Assembly (NCBI GenBank): GCA_026874595.1
Contig: CM049313.1
Span: 33,631,159-33,695,158 of the forward strand
Source: Sipunculus nudus
Taxonomy: Eukaryota; Annelida; Sipuncula; Golfingiida; Sipunculidae
Direction of reading: 5' to 3'
DNA: 64,000 nt
Shown here: positions 40,258-51,681 of the stretch, in pieces
Numbering within the stretch: the first letter of the stretch is position 1
Layout of the letters: each line of letters begins with the position of its first letter
Made by a program: the position numbers and the translations under genes
The notes under the pieces: generated by a model
The model's input: only the letters and a program-made list of their open reading frames with translations
What the model was told of the DNA's origin: nothing
Database searches by the model: none

Positions 40258-43200
40258 CTGTGGAAAAGAATATAATAGCAATGAGGCCTTAAAGACACAT
40301 TAATATTGACCATAATAAGTGCATTATCTCACACCATTATATCATTCTGGCTGATCACAAGGGTTTCTTATGAAACCATTTTGGCACATCGACTTACGAG
40401 CTCCAATTCACTTGTTTTATACTGTTGTTCCTGTGTGTGTTAGTTCACTTGTGTCTGTTTAGCACAATAGTACTGCATGACCAGAGGTCTAGTTTTGTGT
40501 AACCATGACAACAAAACAAGAAGAAGAAACATAAAACAAGATACCAGTTGGAAGCTTGAAAAAATGTTGATTAGTGAAGTCACTCAGTACAACCATCAGG
40601 TGGCGTGCATGCAGTGTTTATATTTTGCACCACTGATTGTGCTTGGTGCAAGCTTTTTCTCCTTGTGTACAGGAGTAAGCAAATGTTTTAGAATGAAATA
40701 CTGGCAGATTCCATTTGTAACACACATTCCTTAATTTTGTTTGCTGCAACTGGCTTAAGACACCTGTTTTGTGAGAGAATAAAATTTAAATGGTAATTCC
40801 AGTTGCCACTGTTTCATGATTTTAAATGGGCTGAACTGTCAACTGCACTCAAAACAGGGTGTTATGGTCTATAAAAACTCTTTAAATAAACTCATGAGAT
40901 ATGTGCAATTTTCACCATAAACAGATTTATGGATGGACACTACAAGAAATGATTGTAGGTTGTGCCACCAGGAATTTGTATGATATTAAGGTAACAAAGA
41001 CTGATAGAAATGCAAAATTTCAGGTGAATTCTTCAAAACACTGCTGAGATAAATGCAAGAATGTTAAAAATTTCCACAAATGAGTTATTATAGGTGGTGC
41101 CACCTGTCATGTGTATGACAAACCTATCCAAGATGGATGAACATGCCAAATTTTAGGCCAATACAATGAACCACTCCTGAGATATGAGTGATTTTCACCC
41201 AAAGCAAATGCACAGAAGGTCGCCACATGAAAAACAATTGCAGAGAGCATCATCAGTCTTGTGTTAAACATTGTGGTATCCAAGATCTATGGACATGCAC
41301 AATTTCAGCCCAATATATTGACCCACTCCTGAAATATGTGCTTTTATCAATAGGAAAATACCTAGAGATGGACACTACATGGAAAGATTGCATGTGGCAC
41401 CATCAATCTTTGTTAGGCACAAGTTCACATATGAGTCAATATTTATGCCAGGTAGGGTTTCAGAAAGATTGGTCCAAGGGTCACAGTTCTTCATAGAAGA
41501 AAGCAGTGGTGGAACAATTATGAAAACATGTAGTATCTGGAAAACTCTGTTTTGGTGGATACAATTAAAATATAATGCCTTTATTCTCATACTATTCCTG
41601 AATGAGACATTTAAGTTGTGTACAGATGTATCAGTTTGGGAATCCAGCATATTTTATGACAGACTAAAACAGCATCACACTTAGTCACAGACTCATGAAA
41701 TTTATCTGGATCCATAGTTCTGACTGTTACATTCAACAAACAATATAAAGTAAATGACAAAACATGGTCATGACCAGATATAACATCAAAATTCTGTTTA
41801 TTCTGTCTCACGTTTCCTACCTTCATTTTCCCCATGAGACGCACTATGGTATTTGATGACTTACCCTTCGGAGCTCCGGGGGTTCTGCTCTCTCTTTGTA
41901 CTTCTCCTGGAATTCTTCCTGAGTTACCGTGGCAACATCAGCAAAGTCATGGAAAACCTGGTAAGGCCTGTAAATTACCAATTATACAATACTTAAACAG
42001 AAAAAGACTTGTGTAGTACTGTTAGGTAATACTGCGCTTTCACTGTAGTACTGTTAGGTAATACTGTGCTTTCACTGTAGTACTGTTAGGTAATACTGTG
42101 CTTTCACTGTAGTACTGTTAGGTAATACTGCGCTTTAACTGTAGCACCGTTAGGTAATACTGCGCTTTCACTGTAGCACTGTTAGGTAATACTGTGCTTT
42201 CACTGTAGTACTGTTAGGTAATACTGTGCTTTCACTGTAGTACTGTTAGGTAATACTGCGCTTTCGCTTTCACTGTAGTACTGTTAGGTAATACTGGGCT
42301 TTCACTGTAGTACTGTTAGGTAATACTGGGCTTTCACTGTAGTACTGTTAGGTAATACTGGGCTTTCACTGTAGTACTGTTAGGTAATACTGCGCTTTCA
42401 CTGTAGTACTGTTAGGTAATACTGCGCTTTCACTGTAGTACTGTTAGGTAATACTGCGCTTTCACTGTAGTACTGTTAGGTAATACTGCGCTTTCACTGT
42501 AGTACTGTTAGGTAATACTGCGCTTTCACTGTAGTACTGTTAGGTAATACTGCGCTTTCACTGTAGTACTGTTAGGTAATACTGTGCTTTCACTGTAGTA
42601 CTGTTAGGTAATACTGTGCTTTCACTGTAGTACTGTTAGGTAATACTGCGCTTTCACTGTAGTACTGTTAGGTAATACTGCGCTTTCACTGTAGTACTGT
42701 TAGGTAATACTGCGCTTTCACTGTAGTACTGTTAGGTAATACTGTGCTTTCACTGTAGTACTGTTAGGTAATACTGTGCTTTCACTGTAGTACTGTTAGG
42801 TAATACTGCGCTTTCAAACTTATAATTCTGGTGTATCAGATGCAGATTTACTTTGGTTATATGTTTGTCTTCTAAAATAAAACATTTTTTAGTTCGTTTT
42901 ATCCCCTCATGTCCACCTGTTTTTTGCTATGAAAATTTTTATTAGCTACCTTTCAAGGGAAACAATTACAGTGTACAGGATTAAAGGACCTTATATTCAA
43001 CAAGGTAAATAAATACCTACCGTATACATTTAGGAAAACAAGAATTATTTGAAAATACGAGAAATGAGTCTACATTTTACAATATATCAGACCTACTTAT
43101 GGCGGTCAAGGTTAAAAAACAGCCTCAAGTGACGGCTGCAGAGTGGATGATGTCATGTAAACACCAGCCAAAACAAAGATGGCTACTCTTGCAGGGGCAT

Positions 43201-46200
43201 ATCATATCTGCCAGCTCATTGTGAAGAGACTAAACAGTTCTGAAACATAAACTGGGGATTAATTGTAAAATTCTTAATTGCTATATTAGGTTGTCAATTC
43301 CATATGTTCTTTTCTAGGAAATCACTGAAAAAAATTAACATTTTAGAAAATTATCTACAAAAAACAGGTGGGCAGTAAATCATGAAATGGACTATACACA
43401 TTTTAAACTATTTACTTGACCTGTCAAATCTAACATCCAATAATGTTAGCATTTTATAACTATTTCATGATCTCTTTCCAGCACAGAGTACCACTGTTTA
43501 TATTTTATTTCTTTTAATTACTGACTTTGAAAAAATATATTGATATATATTTGATCAAATATAACTATGAAATATAATTCTACAAGAATTCTCTGGACAT
43601 GCCTTTTTCAACAGGAAATTTGATGAATGATACTGTGGTTGCCTTTTTGTTTGTGCGGGTTTTAATTTTGCAATATTCGCGAATGGGAAATAACCGCGAA
43701 AATTAAATCCTTGGGAATAATTGGCCAATTGAATATGTCCTTCTTATTCAAGGAAATCTATACATGTATGTGAATAGTTTAGGACAGTGAGAAATTTTAT
43801 AATAAATTACATCCATGCAGGTATAGGGAAACTTTTCCTTAAATTTGAACTTAACTTCCTGTGCTGTGTGTATGGGACCATCGTTATATGAGTAGAATAT
43901 CACAAACTCATGACTTAATCCCATTTTAGTTAATGCAGTAATACATACAGGTATGGCTTTACCAAAGATTTGATACAGGTTCTGGTGAGATCGCGAAAAT
44001 GAAACCCTCGCAAAACATTCAAACTGGAGAAATTGGGAAATTTCAGCCTCGCGAATATGAAGCCAACCACAGTATACATTATCATTGGGAAAGCTTAATT
44101 GCAGTACACAGGCTCACGTGAACTGAGCTACACTGATCAACAAATTATTCAAGTTTTAACATTTTATTTATTGCTAACTGCACAAATTCCAGTACCAGTT
44201 TGCTGTTTTAAATTTCTTACATTTAGGTATCAGTACACTTCACCATGGATGCCATTTCATTCAAAGTTTGATTTGACCTATTTCTTAAATATTAACTTTC
44301 TTGGATTATGAAATAAATTTAAATTGAATCAGAATGACTGAATTGAAATGGTACTGAATTGGAAGTGGAGTTAAAAAAAAATTATTTGAGTGGAGTTGAA
44401 TTGAAATGACTTTCCTCCTGGACCTGGATAAAAAATCACTTATCTGTCATTGGTAAAGTATTCTTAAAAAAAATATTATGGTGATCTCCACACATACAAA
44501 ATATGAATTTTTCCTCATTCCATGTTACCATGACCCTCAACAAAATGTCATCAGCATCCACTCAAAAAGTGAGTGAAGCTGCAAACAGACAAACCAGGAA
44601 ACAATCAACAGCAATAAAAACATAGTACCACCTGGTGGACATAAATATAATGAACCAGTAAAATTACGTTGTTTTTTTTCTCATAGTGACACTCACGTGT
44701 ATTCAATGTTTTCTGCAAATCTGAACAGGTTCTTTTCAGACATGTTGTGGTCAGCCAGTGTGGCAGCTTTTGTTGGTTGTTGTTCACAGTCTTTTGGATT
44801 AAAGTCCCTCATATGAGCAAACCAAAGGTTAACAGCCAAATTCCGTGGACCCGAGGAACTCACATGATGAAGCCACCTGTCAAATAAAACAAGTGACCCA
44901 TGGGTCATAATGCTCAGCTGACTGAGCCAATTTCATACCTTCTTTTTATAAGTTAATTTTTCCTTAAAATGAGGTATAATATTTAACCCTAATCTGTTCT
45001 GTTATTTATATCAGTCCCTAATTGGAAACATCACAATAACAAGATGATGCCTTTGATAAGGTTTTATTTTAAGATAGTGGTTGGCAGTTACCTGAATAAA
45101 AACACTGCAGTACCTAAATATAACCTCCAATCATACTGCAACAATCCAACTCGATGGTACGACCAACTGACAGAGCAAGATACATTATAAAATGCTCTGA
45201 TTAATTTTAGATTCAGGACAAATTCAGACACTCTCATATCTTACTAATTTTTCATTGTTTCTTTTCTAAATTTTTAACATTAACTGTAAAGACCACAAAT
45301 GTAAATCTTTAGAACTGAACAGATCTATACAATGTTTGATTTAAGAAATTCTAAAAGACGAGGTATTTCTAGATGTAAATCTCAATGGTCCTGAGAGCAC
45401 TAAAGGGTTAAAGTGTAAAATTACTTTAAAAAAATCTGTTTAGCAGCTGCGAGCACTAAAATGAGTCTCATATTTAAAGGGACCTATTCCAAAATTGAAT
45501 GATTAGGTAAAAAAAATAAAAGGTATGGTTCTAAGGCACCACCCGCATCAATTTTAAACCCCAGCATCAAAAATTTTTATTTTTATTTTCAATAGAAACT
45601 CACCAATTTTGAGCTGCAGCCACTCAGACATTTCTTTCAAGAAGAAAAAATCATACAATTTCCTTTGTTTTGTAGTGTTGTTTAGCAAAATAAATCTATT
45701 ATTTTAATGCTTTTCCCTTTTCATTTGACATTTTTATTGAAACATACCAAAAAATTAAAAATAAAAAAAACGCCCGCCCACATTGATTTCTAAAAAAAAA
45801 TTCCTGAGAACCATACTTTTTTTTATTTCGACCTTACAGATTATCCCTTTAATTATTTATATAAATATGCCAGAAAACACCAATCCCACTGCACACAAGC
45901 TTTTCCTTTTGTTTGACCTAAAATATAAATCAACATGGCCAATCCCACTCCACACAGCTAGGCTGTTCCTTTTGTTGATATCCATGTGTTTATAACATGT
46001 TGAGGGCTCACTAATACAGACCAAACTCATTCAGCAAGGGCATCTAACAGCAAGTCAGATGTGCCAGAGTTTTGCAAAAGGTATTTGCAGGTAGTGACCT
46101 TTCAACTTCAACACATATGCAACCACCCACCTTAAGTTACATGGTATACCTTACCATGGTAATAAGTTCTCAGACTACGTATATTTCAATAACTACGTTA

Positions 46201-49200
46201 CATCAGCAGATTAACAGGCAAAAGCAACTTACTCAACAGGTATGAAGAGACAGTCGCCTTTATCCATGTTGGCTTTCCAGTATTTCATGTCTCTCATAAC
46301 CGGAAACTTGTACATATCTACCTTCTCCACATCCATTTTGCTAAAGCCTTTTTCGATGTCATACGGATACTGTCTTAGTTTGTGACCATCCCCCTGGTGG
46401 GAAAACAAGACACTTTCACTGGTCATGTGACAAAAAGTATGAAAGATATGGAACCAACAACAAGAATTGCAAGTTGTGTTTCTCTCTTTAAACATTTATT
46501 TTGTGAGGATGATTGGCTATTTTTTTTATCAATATAGAAGAGCATAGGCCTGGAATCTTTATGGTAATATATCTGACTATAATACATGTATCATATATCA
46601 TGAGTGAAGTATTTGTGTAAAATGTGTCATACATATATCATATATTACAGTCCTGGAGTTGTGCTGTAATGCATTACAGAGGTGTGTCTATACTTGCTGT
46701 TCTTGTATTTATTGGCTCACTGTATTAGTACTTGTAATTTCTATTCATAAATATTGGTGGCATCTGTCTGTTATATTATATGGGAACTGAAAATGTCCTA
46801 GATCCAACTGTTACAGGAGCAGAATGTGATAAAAAAAAAGACCTTTTGAGTGAAAGTGTCCGCGTGTTAATACCATTGGCCCACCAGCCTCATCTAGTAT
46901 ATACCATTGCCATCAAGAAATTGTTTACAAAATCAACACACTGAGAAACTTTCAGGCCTTTAAATGGCCAAGTTCATCCCTGAGCTAGAGCAAATTTTTT
47001 TCAGTCAAGGTGGTGATATGGGTTACATAACGTCCACTGCTAAATGCAATGTCACAGGGTGGCACCTGACATGGTTACCCTGTGAGATTTAATATTTGGT
47101 GAATTCTCTCTATCAAATTTTTTAGTTATTTCATAATTCAAATCAAATCTTTCCTCTACCCTTTTGATAAAGATGAGCTCCTTCTGTCCATCCAACAAGC
47201 AGTTGATATTGTCCGACTCATCAACATGAAGCACAGATTTGGTGCCACCACTGCTGAACCACAGCACTGCCATCTGGAGGAGATCAGTGAAACCACCACA
47301 TCTGATACTTTTTGGAATAAGCACCTCATCTGGAACATGGGGAGAAAATATATATATATATATACTCCAGGTTTGTATATAAATGTAATGATGTTTAAAT
47401 AGCACAGCAGATATTAAAGTTATCCTTGCTACATTACTTCTGATTTAAAATCTATGTATAAATTAAATAGATTAATATATCTAGAAATATGCATTCTAAG
47501 GAATACAGGCCTCCACCATGTTGGCGGTCCTTGATGCGGGGTACTCTGCAAGTGTTTTCATTCACTTATTGACCCAATATCCCTAGGTGCAGGTGTGCAT
47601 TAGTGCCCTTACGAATGTTTGCATTCACTTGTTCAGTCCATATTCCTTTGTTCAATTGTACTTATGTGACTGCACATTTGTGAATATTCCTGGAAGTCCT
47701 TCTAGAATCTGGATCATGAGTCAAACCTGAACAAGAAATCTAACTAATTTTCCATTGGCCCATTTCCAAAATGCACTGAGAATTTCATGATGATACGTTC
47801 ATGATTGGGAGAGTTATGTTGTGAAAAACATACAAAAGAACGAGGATGAACGCTTACCCTCCTGGTGGTGGCAGTTAATTATATGTAAGTAGGTCATTAC
47901 TCAGTTCAGCACATGGTCATTACTGTGTAGCAACTCCAGTGCAATTGTTAGAGACATTTATGAAGATTTGCTTAAACTGATTTTTGTTCAACATTTGCAT
48001 GTTAGCAGATTTAACAGTGTAAATGGGATACTTTAATTCAATGTTCCAATGCAAAATAACTGTTCAACAACCATGTACATGATGCTCGAAATAATTTAAA
48101 AATAGCTTGGGGCATACTGGTCACTCAGACTTTATTTTAGGTTTGCAAATTATTCCAACTGGACCTATTTTGATCTAAAGTTTGAACTAACTACTCCAAA
48201 TGATTTCAATTTATGCCTTGTTTAACTGAGTGGAACGGCTTGCCAGCAGACAGACAATGGGGTATAGATTTATACAGCTCAGATGACTAAAAGACACAGG
48301 CTCATCACCAAAACCCACCATACATATCTGGAAACACATCTTGCACCATATAAATATTTTCTTCTTGGTATGTTTCAAGAAACTGAGACACTGTCATAGA
48401 TTTCACGCCCGAGGAACGGTTTTCTTTCTTGCCTTTCTCAGCTTCAATAGCATAACCTCCATAATTTTTACTGAAAATAAATAAAATATGAAAATATCAA
48501 GTATGCATCAAACCTGTCATTTGGGAATATTTATGTTTTTCATAATATGCAAATTAATGTTTCTATGGAAATAATATATTATATTTAAGGAAGATATACA
48601 AAGCAACCAATAGAATCTTCAAGAATACCCTAATATACCCTGAATATATAATGGACTATTTGAAAATTTAAATTTAGACCATTTGTTTTTGTTTTATGGA
48701 ATACAGTAGAAGTCAAGAAATATTCCTGAGTTTGAAACAGCAATATCAGTTTTGACTTGTTTGGCCAACCAATGTAAGGTGTACTCAGTTACAAGGTATC
48801 CCATGGATTTCAAGCTAAATCTGAAACTTTTACCTGAATTTTTCAATTAGAAGATAAAATAAGTTAAATAGTTCTAGCATTTATAAAATTTTCCCTGCCA
48901 ACACAACTGGACAGAACATTTGACATAAAGCAGAGCTGTGTTTATAAGATAAAAACAAGGGACCTATGGGTCACTATGCTCAGCTGACGTTAACCTTGAA
49001 GGTAAAAATCTAAAATAATATCAAATGGAGATAAAGTGTAAGAGGAAGAGGTAATAAAGGCCATGGTTGGTTTATATGATTGGTTTGTATTGATGAGCAA
49101 GAAATTGTTGCAAATAATATTTTGTGACCTGACCATGTGTTCCCTAATGTTGAAACTGAAGCATGTGAGCAGTTTGTGAACAAATGATCTGTACAATTAC

Positions 49201-51681
49201 CATGATCATTAGTTGGCTTTTCGATTAACTGTTGACATTTCAGTAGTTTACACATTTGTTCAATCAAATCTTTTTTTGTATAATATAAATTATTAAATAT
49301 GTTTTTTTTTTATGAAATGTATACAGTTGAAATATAACTAATTAACAACATAAAACATGGCAAACAAAGCCTGATCTCAAATTCTGCTGATGCAGGAAAA
49401 TAATGAACAAATGTTTGTATCAAATCCTCATTTTTTTATCACATCAATTTTTTTTTTAATTTAAGTTTATATTTCTATACATTTTCAATATAACATATAT
49501 ATCTGAATATAAAAGTTGATTCATAATTCTCAATTGCATCATCATAAATCTCAATCTTGTCAGATAACACCACATCATGCATACAAATGTTTATTTATTT
49601 TTTACCACAAAAATATATCTTTTAAATCTGCAAAACAATAAATGTCTAAAAAAAATACTTGATTTAGATTTCACAATTTTGAATTGTGTCTTTATTTATC
49701 CATAATGTGCTTCATATTTTATCATAATTTAAGCATACTGATGGGTTCCATTATGATTGGTAAAATCATTTAAAAGAAAAATGATTTCTTTAAAAATGTT
49801 ACATTACACAACATTGCATCTTCTGGATTATACCTTGAATTACTTTTTTAAGGAAAGTTTTTGCATATCAGAGTGGAAACAGCATTACAATTAAGGAGAT
49901 ACAGTGAAAACAATAACAATACTGCATAACATTTGGTGGGTTGGGTTTGCGGGGGGGGGGGGGGGGGGGGGAATGGGGTGGTGATATCAGAATAACTGTA
50001 CACCTGTCACAGCAGGGGATCTCCCCCAGTGACTGTAACAAATCAGAAACCCTGGCATAGCTGACTTCCAGTGACCTGGAGTGGGACCCTGCATCTGTAA
50101 TCTGTAATCAAAGCAAATGACTACAATAGAGCCTCAAGAAAAAAATCAATAACTAGCTTAATTTTCAAGCTTTTACTTCCAAATTTCAGATTTAAACAAA
50201 TTAAATATTTATGTTTACATGCTGTGAAAATTAAATCAATGGTACTTACAGGAAAAAAACGTGCCATCGTCAAAGTTGGGCAAAATTTAAGGTACTGATT
50301 TTATTTTTATGCTAATTACTTAAAAAATTTACAAAATTCAGATCTAATTTTGGGTAAACAATTGAATCTTAATTAAACATAGTTATATACTTGGGAAAAT
50401 AGACTCTAGTTTCAAAATTTTTCATGTTAAGTGAGTAAATATTTTTCCTGATTTTTTACAAAGTCCATTATGTTTGGGCCCATAACTTAAAGAATTTATA
50501 CTTAACAGACTTAATTTCTGGCATGTACATAGGAACTATATAGAAGAATATTTATGGTTAATATGAGGAAAAACAGATGAGTGGTTTTGAAATTAGGCAG
50601 TCCTGAAGTGTGAAAATAGGATTTAAATAAAAAATTGAGGTTTTTCCTTAATTTCTCAAAGGAACGAAGTCGCAAAGACCCAGTTTTCGGCTTGGTAGGA
50701 GATCTTGGGGACATCTAACATTATGCTGAATTTTGGATTCCTAGGTCTTACGGTTTCAAAACGTGCCACATCTACGGACGGACGGACGGACGGACGGACG
50801 GACGGACAGACGGACGGACGACGGACAATGGACCACGACTATAGCTCAGATGACTTATAGTCAGCTGAGCTAAAAATTACCACAAATAGGGGTTTGCTAA
50901 TTACTCGATCATGTTTATGATTACTTGTTTTCTTTCACAATTGATTATATCCATTGCAATTTGCATAACTGAATACAAACGATAATTTAATCACATCTAT
51001 AAAAAAGTCATATTATCCACGTAAAATATTCTTTTTCTGTCACAGGTATATAAAAGATGGGATACAAAACACCGAACAGCATTAAAATTGATTCTTTTCC
51101 AAAGAAATAAGTGTCAAAAACCTGGCCATTACCTTGACCTTTCAGCCTGATGTTTAACTTAGGCTGAATTTACTCAATCAATATTTTAGGTATCATTCTA
51201 TACAACATTTCAGGGTGATATAGATGATATAAAATAAAAGATTAATCAGTGATCATCGGCTGTTTTTTATCTTTCAATCATCAATTATGATTTTACAACT
51301 GATTCCCACCAGTAACTAATACTTAGTGTAAATAGTTATCATTCCATTCCTCGATGGTTTTTATCTTTCAATCACTGATTATGATTATGATCACTGCTTC
51401 CTACAACTAGTCACTACTTACCGTAGATAGCTATCATTCCATTTCTGGTATGCTGGCAGGGATTTAGCAGCTCCTTTAAACAGTATGGGCCTGTTTGCCT
51501 TGACATATTGCTCAAAGAACACCTCTGGCTCTAGGTAACCTTCGATCTCATCAATGGGGCCCTCTGGTGGCTGATGGGAACCAAGGTACTCCAGGTGACC
51601 TTTAGGGTGGTCTGAACCAGTAACTGCCCAGAGCTGGACCAGCAAGGCTGCAGCACTGCAGATCATCATGATGAAGTTCAT
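40051..51681 (-). CDS. ER-lumen JmjC-domain / EF-hand protein with HDEL tail (seven exons)
   Basis: Exons in transcript order: 51681-51422, 48470-48319, 47329-47160, 46393-46233, 44876-44697, 41967-41865, 40257-40051. All junctions are GT-AG and phases agree, giving 410 residues. Residues 1-21 form a hydrophobic signal peptide. A cupin-8/JmjC domain follows, with WFSSGGTKSVLHVDESDNIN (Fe ligands H172 and D174), GDCLFIPVEWLHHV (third ligand H251) and NLAVNLWF. A canonical EF-hand loop DTDHDGQLTWDE spans 348-359, preceded by a degenerate EF-like segment. An acidic stretch and the ER-retrieval signal HDEL end the protein. The iron triad predicts a 2-oxoglutarate-dependent hydroxylase or demethylase acting on secretory-pathway proteins; the substrate is unknown. 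It resembles JMJD8 in location only; JMJD8 lacks the EF-hand. Confidence 0.92.
40915..41562 (-). mobile_element. R2 element copy f, in JmjC intron 6
   Basis: The R2 left end is seen inverted at 41562 (reverse complement of TTGGTGGATACAATT). Units with GGTGGTGCCACC and GGTTGTGCCACC run to about 40915. The 3' end is not clear. Confidence 0.55.
41865..41967 (-). CDS. JmjC gene exon 6: EF-like region
   Basis: 103 nt, acceptor AATTTACAG, donor GTAAGT. It encodes PYQVFHDFADVATVTQEEF..., a helix-loop-helix that looks like a degenerate first EF-hand lacking the usual Asp spacing, followed by a charged helix that leads into the true EF-hand. Too short to be recognised alone, it is placed by splice signals and phase. 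Confidence 0.85.
42013..42816. repeat. 32-bp minisatellite, about 25 copies, in JmjC intron 5
   Basis: Unit GTAGTACTGTTAGGTAATAC plus TGCGCTTTCACT, period 32 bp, with one 6-bp insertion near 42260. Variation is concentrated at one position (TGCGC, TGTGC, TGGGC), and neighbouring copies share the same variant. The array ends 45 bp upstream, in transcript sense, of the exon 6 acceptor, and each unit read on the minus strand has TACCTAACAG. Confidence 0.97.
42817..43630. other. JmjC intron 5, middle
   Basis: AT-rich with no matched repeat or gene. Confidence 0.5.
43631..44074. mobile_element. M2 MITE, about 444 bp
   Basis: Left TACTGTGGTTGCC and right GGCTTCATATTCGC (read from the other strand, starting TACTGTGGTTGG) are imperfect terminal inverted repeats bounded by TA. 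TTCGCGAAT-type motifs lie near both ends. Related fragments are at about 13480, 20405 and 38778. No coding sequence. Confidence 0.65.
44075..44696. other. JmjC intron 5, 5' part
   Basis: AT-rich sequence after the exon 5 donor. Nothing recognised. Confidence 0.5.
44697..44876 (-). CDS. JmjC gene exon 5: distal Fe ligand
   Basis: 180 nt beginning W-L-H-H-V, whose first His is the third iron ligand, then SSGPRNLAVNLWF, the closing strand of the JmjC barrel. A Lys/Asn-rich helical stretch follows. Acceptor is TTATTTGACAG and donor GTGAGT. The acceptor's pyrimidine tract comes from the end of an R1 repeat. Confidence 0.9.
44877..46232. other. JmjC intron 4, with R1 3' terminus at the acceptor
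   Basis: 44885-44930 is an R1 3' end (minus sense: CAGCTGAGCATTATGACCC, then GACCCATGGGTC, then ACTTGTTTTATTT) that runs into the CAG acceptor of exon 5. The rest of the intron is AT-rich without matched repeats. Confidence 0.7.
46233..46393 (-). CDS. JmjC gene exon 4
   Basis: 161 nt, acceptor TTTTCCCACCAG, donor GTAAGT. It encodes the segment between iron ligands: GDGHKLRQYPYD, SKMDVEKVDMYKFP and the DKGDCLFIPV turn that precedes the distal histidine. The two trailing bases make a Glu codon with exon 5. The donor was chosen over a nearer GT because the GTAAGT consensus and phase both fit. Confidence 0.89.
46394..47159. other. JmjC intron 3
   Basis: AT-rich; nothing recognised beyond splice signals. 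Confidence 0.5.
47160..47329 (-). CDS. JmjC gene exon 3: HxD iron motif
   Basis: 170 nt, acceptor CATGTTCCAG, donor GTAGAG after AGG. It encodes LWFSSGGTKSVLHVDESDN with the HxD Fe(II) ligands, followed by INCLLDGQKELIFIK, whose Lys residues are placed like the 2-oxoglutarate-binding lysine of related enzymes. The open frame runs on past the donor, but that extension does not look like JmjC sequence. Confidence 0.9.
47330..48318. other. JmjC intron 2
   Basis: Starts (minus strand) at a GTGGGT donor and ends near a short TA run (47348-47363) before the exon 3 acceptor. No gene or matched repeat. Confidence 0.5.
48319..48470 (-). CDS. JmjC gene exon 2
   Basis: 152 nt between TTATTTTCAG and GTGGGT. 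It completes the Arg codon of exon 1 and encodes KNYGGYAIEAEKG, a basic loop, and TVSQFLETYQEENIYMV. The phase-1 end forms an Asp codon with exon 3. It forms the N-terminal half of the JmjC barrel scaffold. Confidence 0.87.
48951..50871 (-). mobile_element. R1 element copy 6 (full length, inverted), in JmjC intron 1
   Basis: Reverse complement of copy 2 over its whole length, including a 21-G run (49951-49971), the endonuclease-like frame (49010-49267) and the terminal hairpin. Its GGAC tract (50775-50822) is longer than in copy 2. Elements 2 and 6 form a 1.9-kb inverted pair about 20.6 kb apart. Confidence 0.88.
50872..51355. repeat. R4 dispersed repeat and decayed duplicate of exon 1 border
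   Basis: About 50930-51310 resembles 62080-62420 (shared AAGTCATATT, TTGACCTTTCAGC and TTTCAATCATCAA blocks). Next to exon 1, about 51252-51353 is a diverged tandem duplicate of 51354-51450, which includes the exon 1 donor. Confidence 0.6.
51422..51681 (-). CDS. JmjC gene exon 1: signal peptide
   Basis: Starts at ATG 51681-51679. The N-terminus MNFIMMICSAAALLVQLW fits a cleavable signal peptide, and the mature part begins near SDHPKGH. It continues to EPEVFFEQYVKANRPILFKG, the usual entry to cupin-8/JmjC folds, and ends WNDSYL plus two bases of an Arg codon before GTAAGT. The upstream T-rich TTTTTAG at 51712-51708 could be an acceptor for a non-coding first exon; this is weak. Confidence 0.9.

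Noticed and set aside
47052-47159. Extension of JmjC exon 3 beyond its donor
   Set aside because: The frame stays open, but the residues after IKR do not match JmjC sequence and exon 4 joins in phase at 47160.
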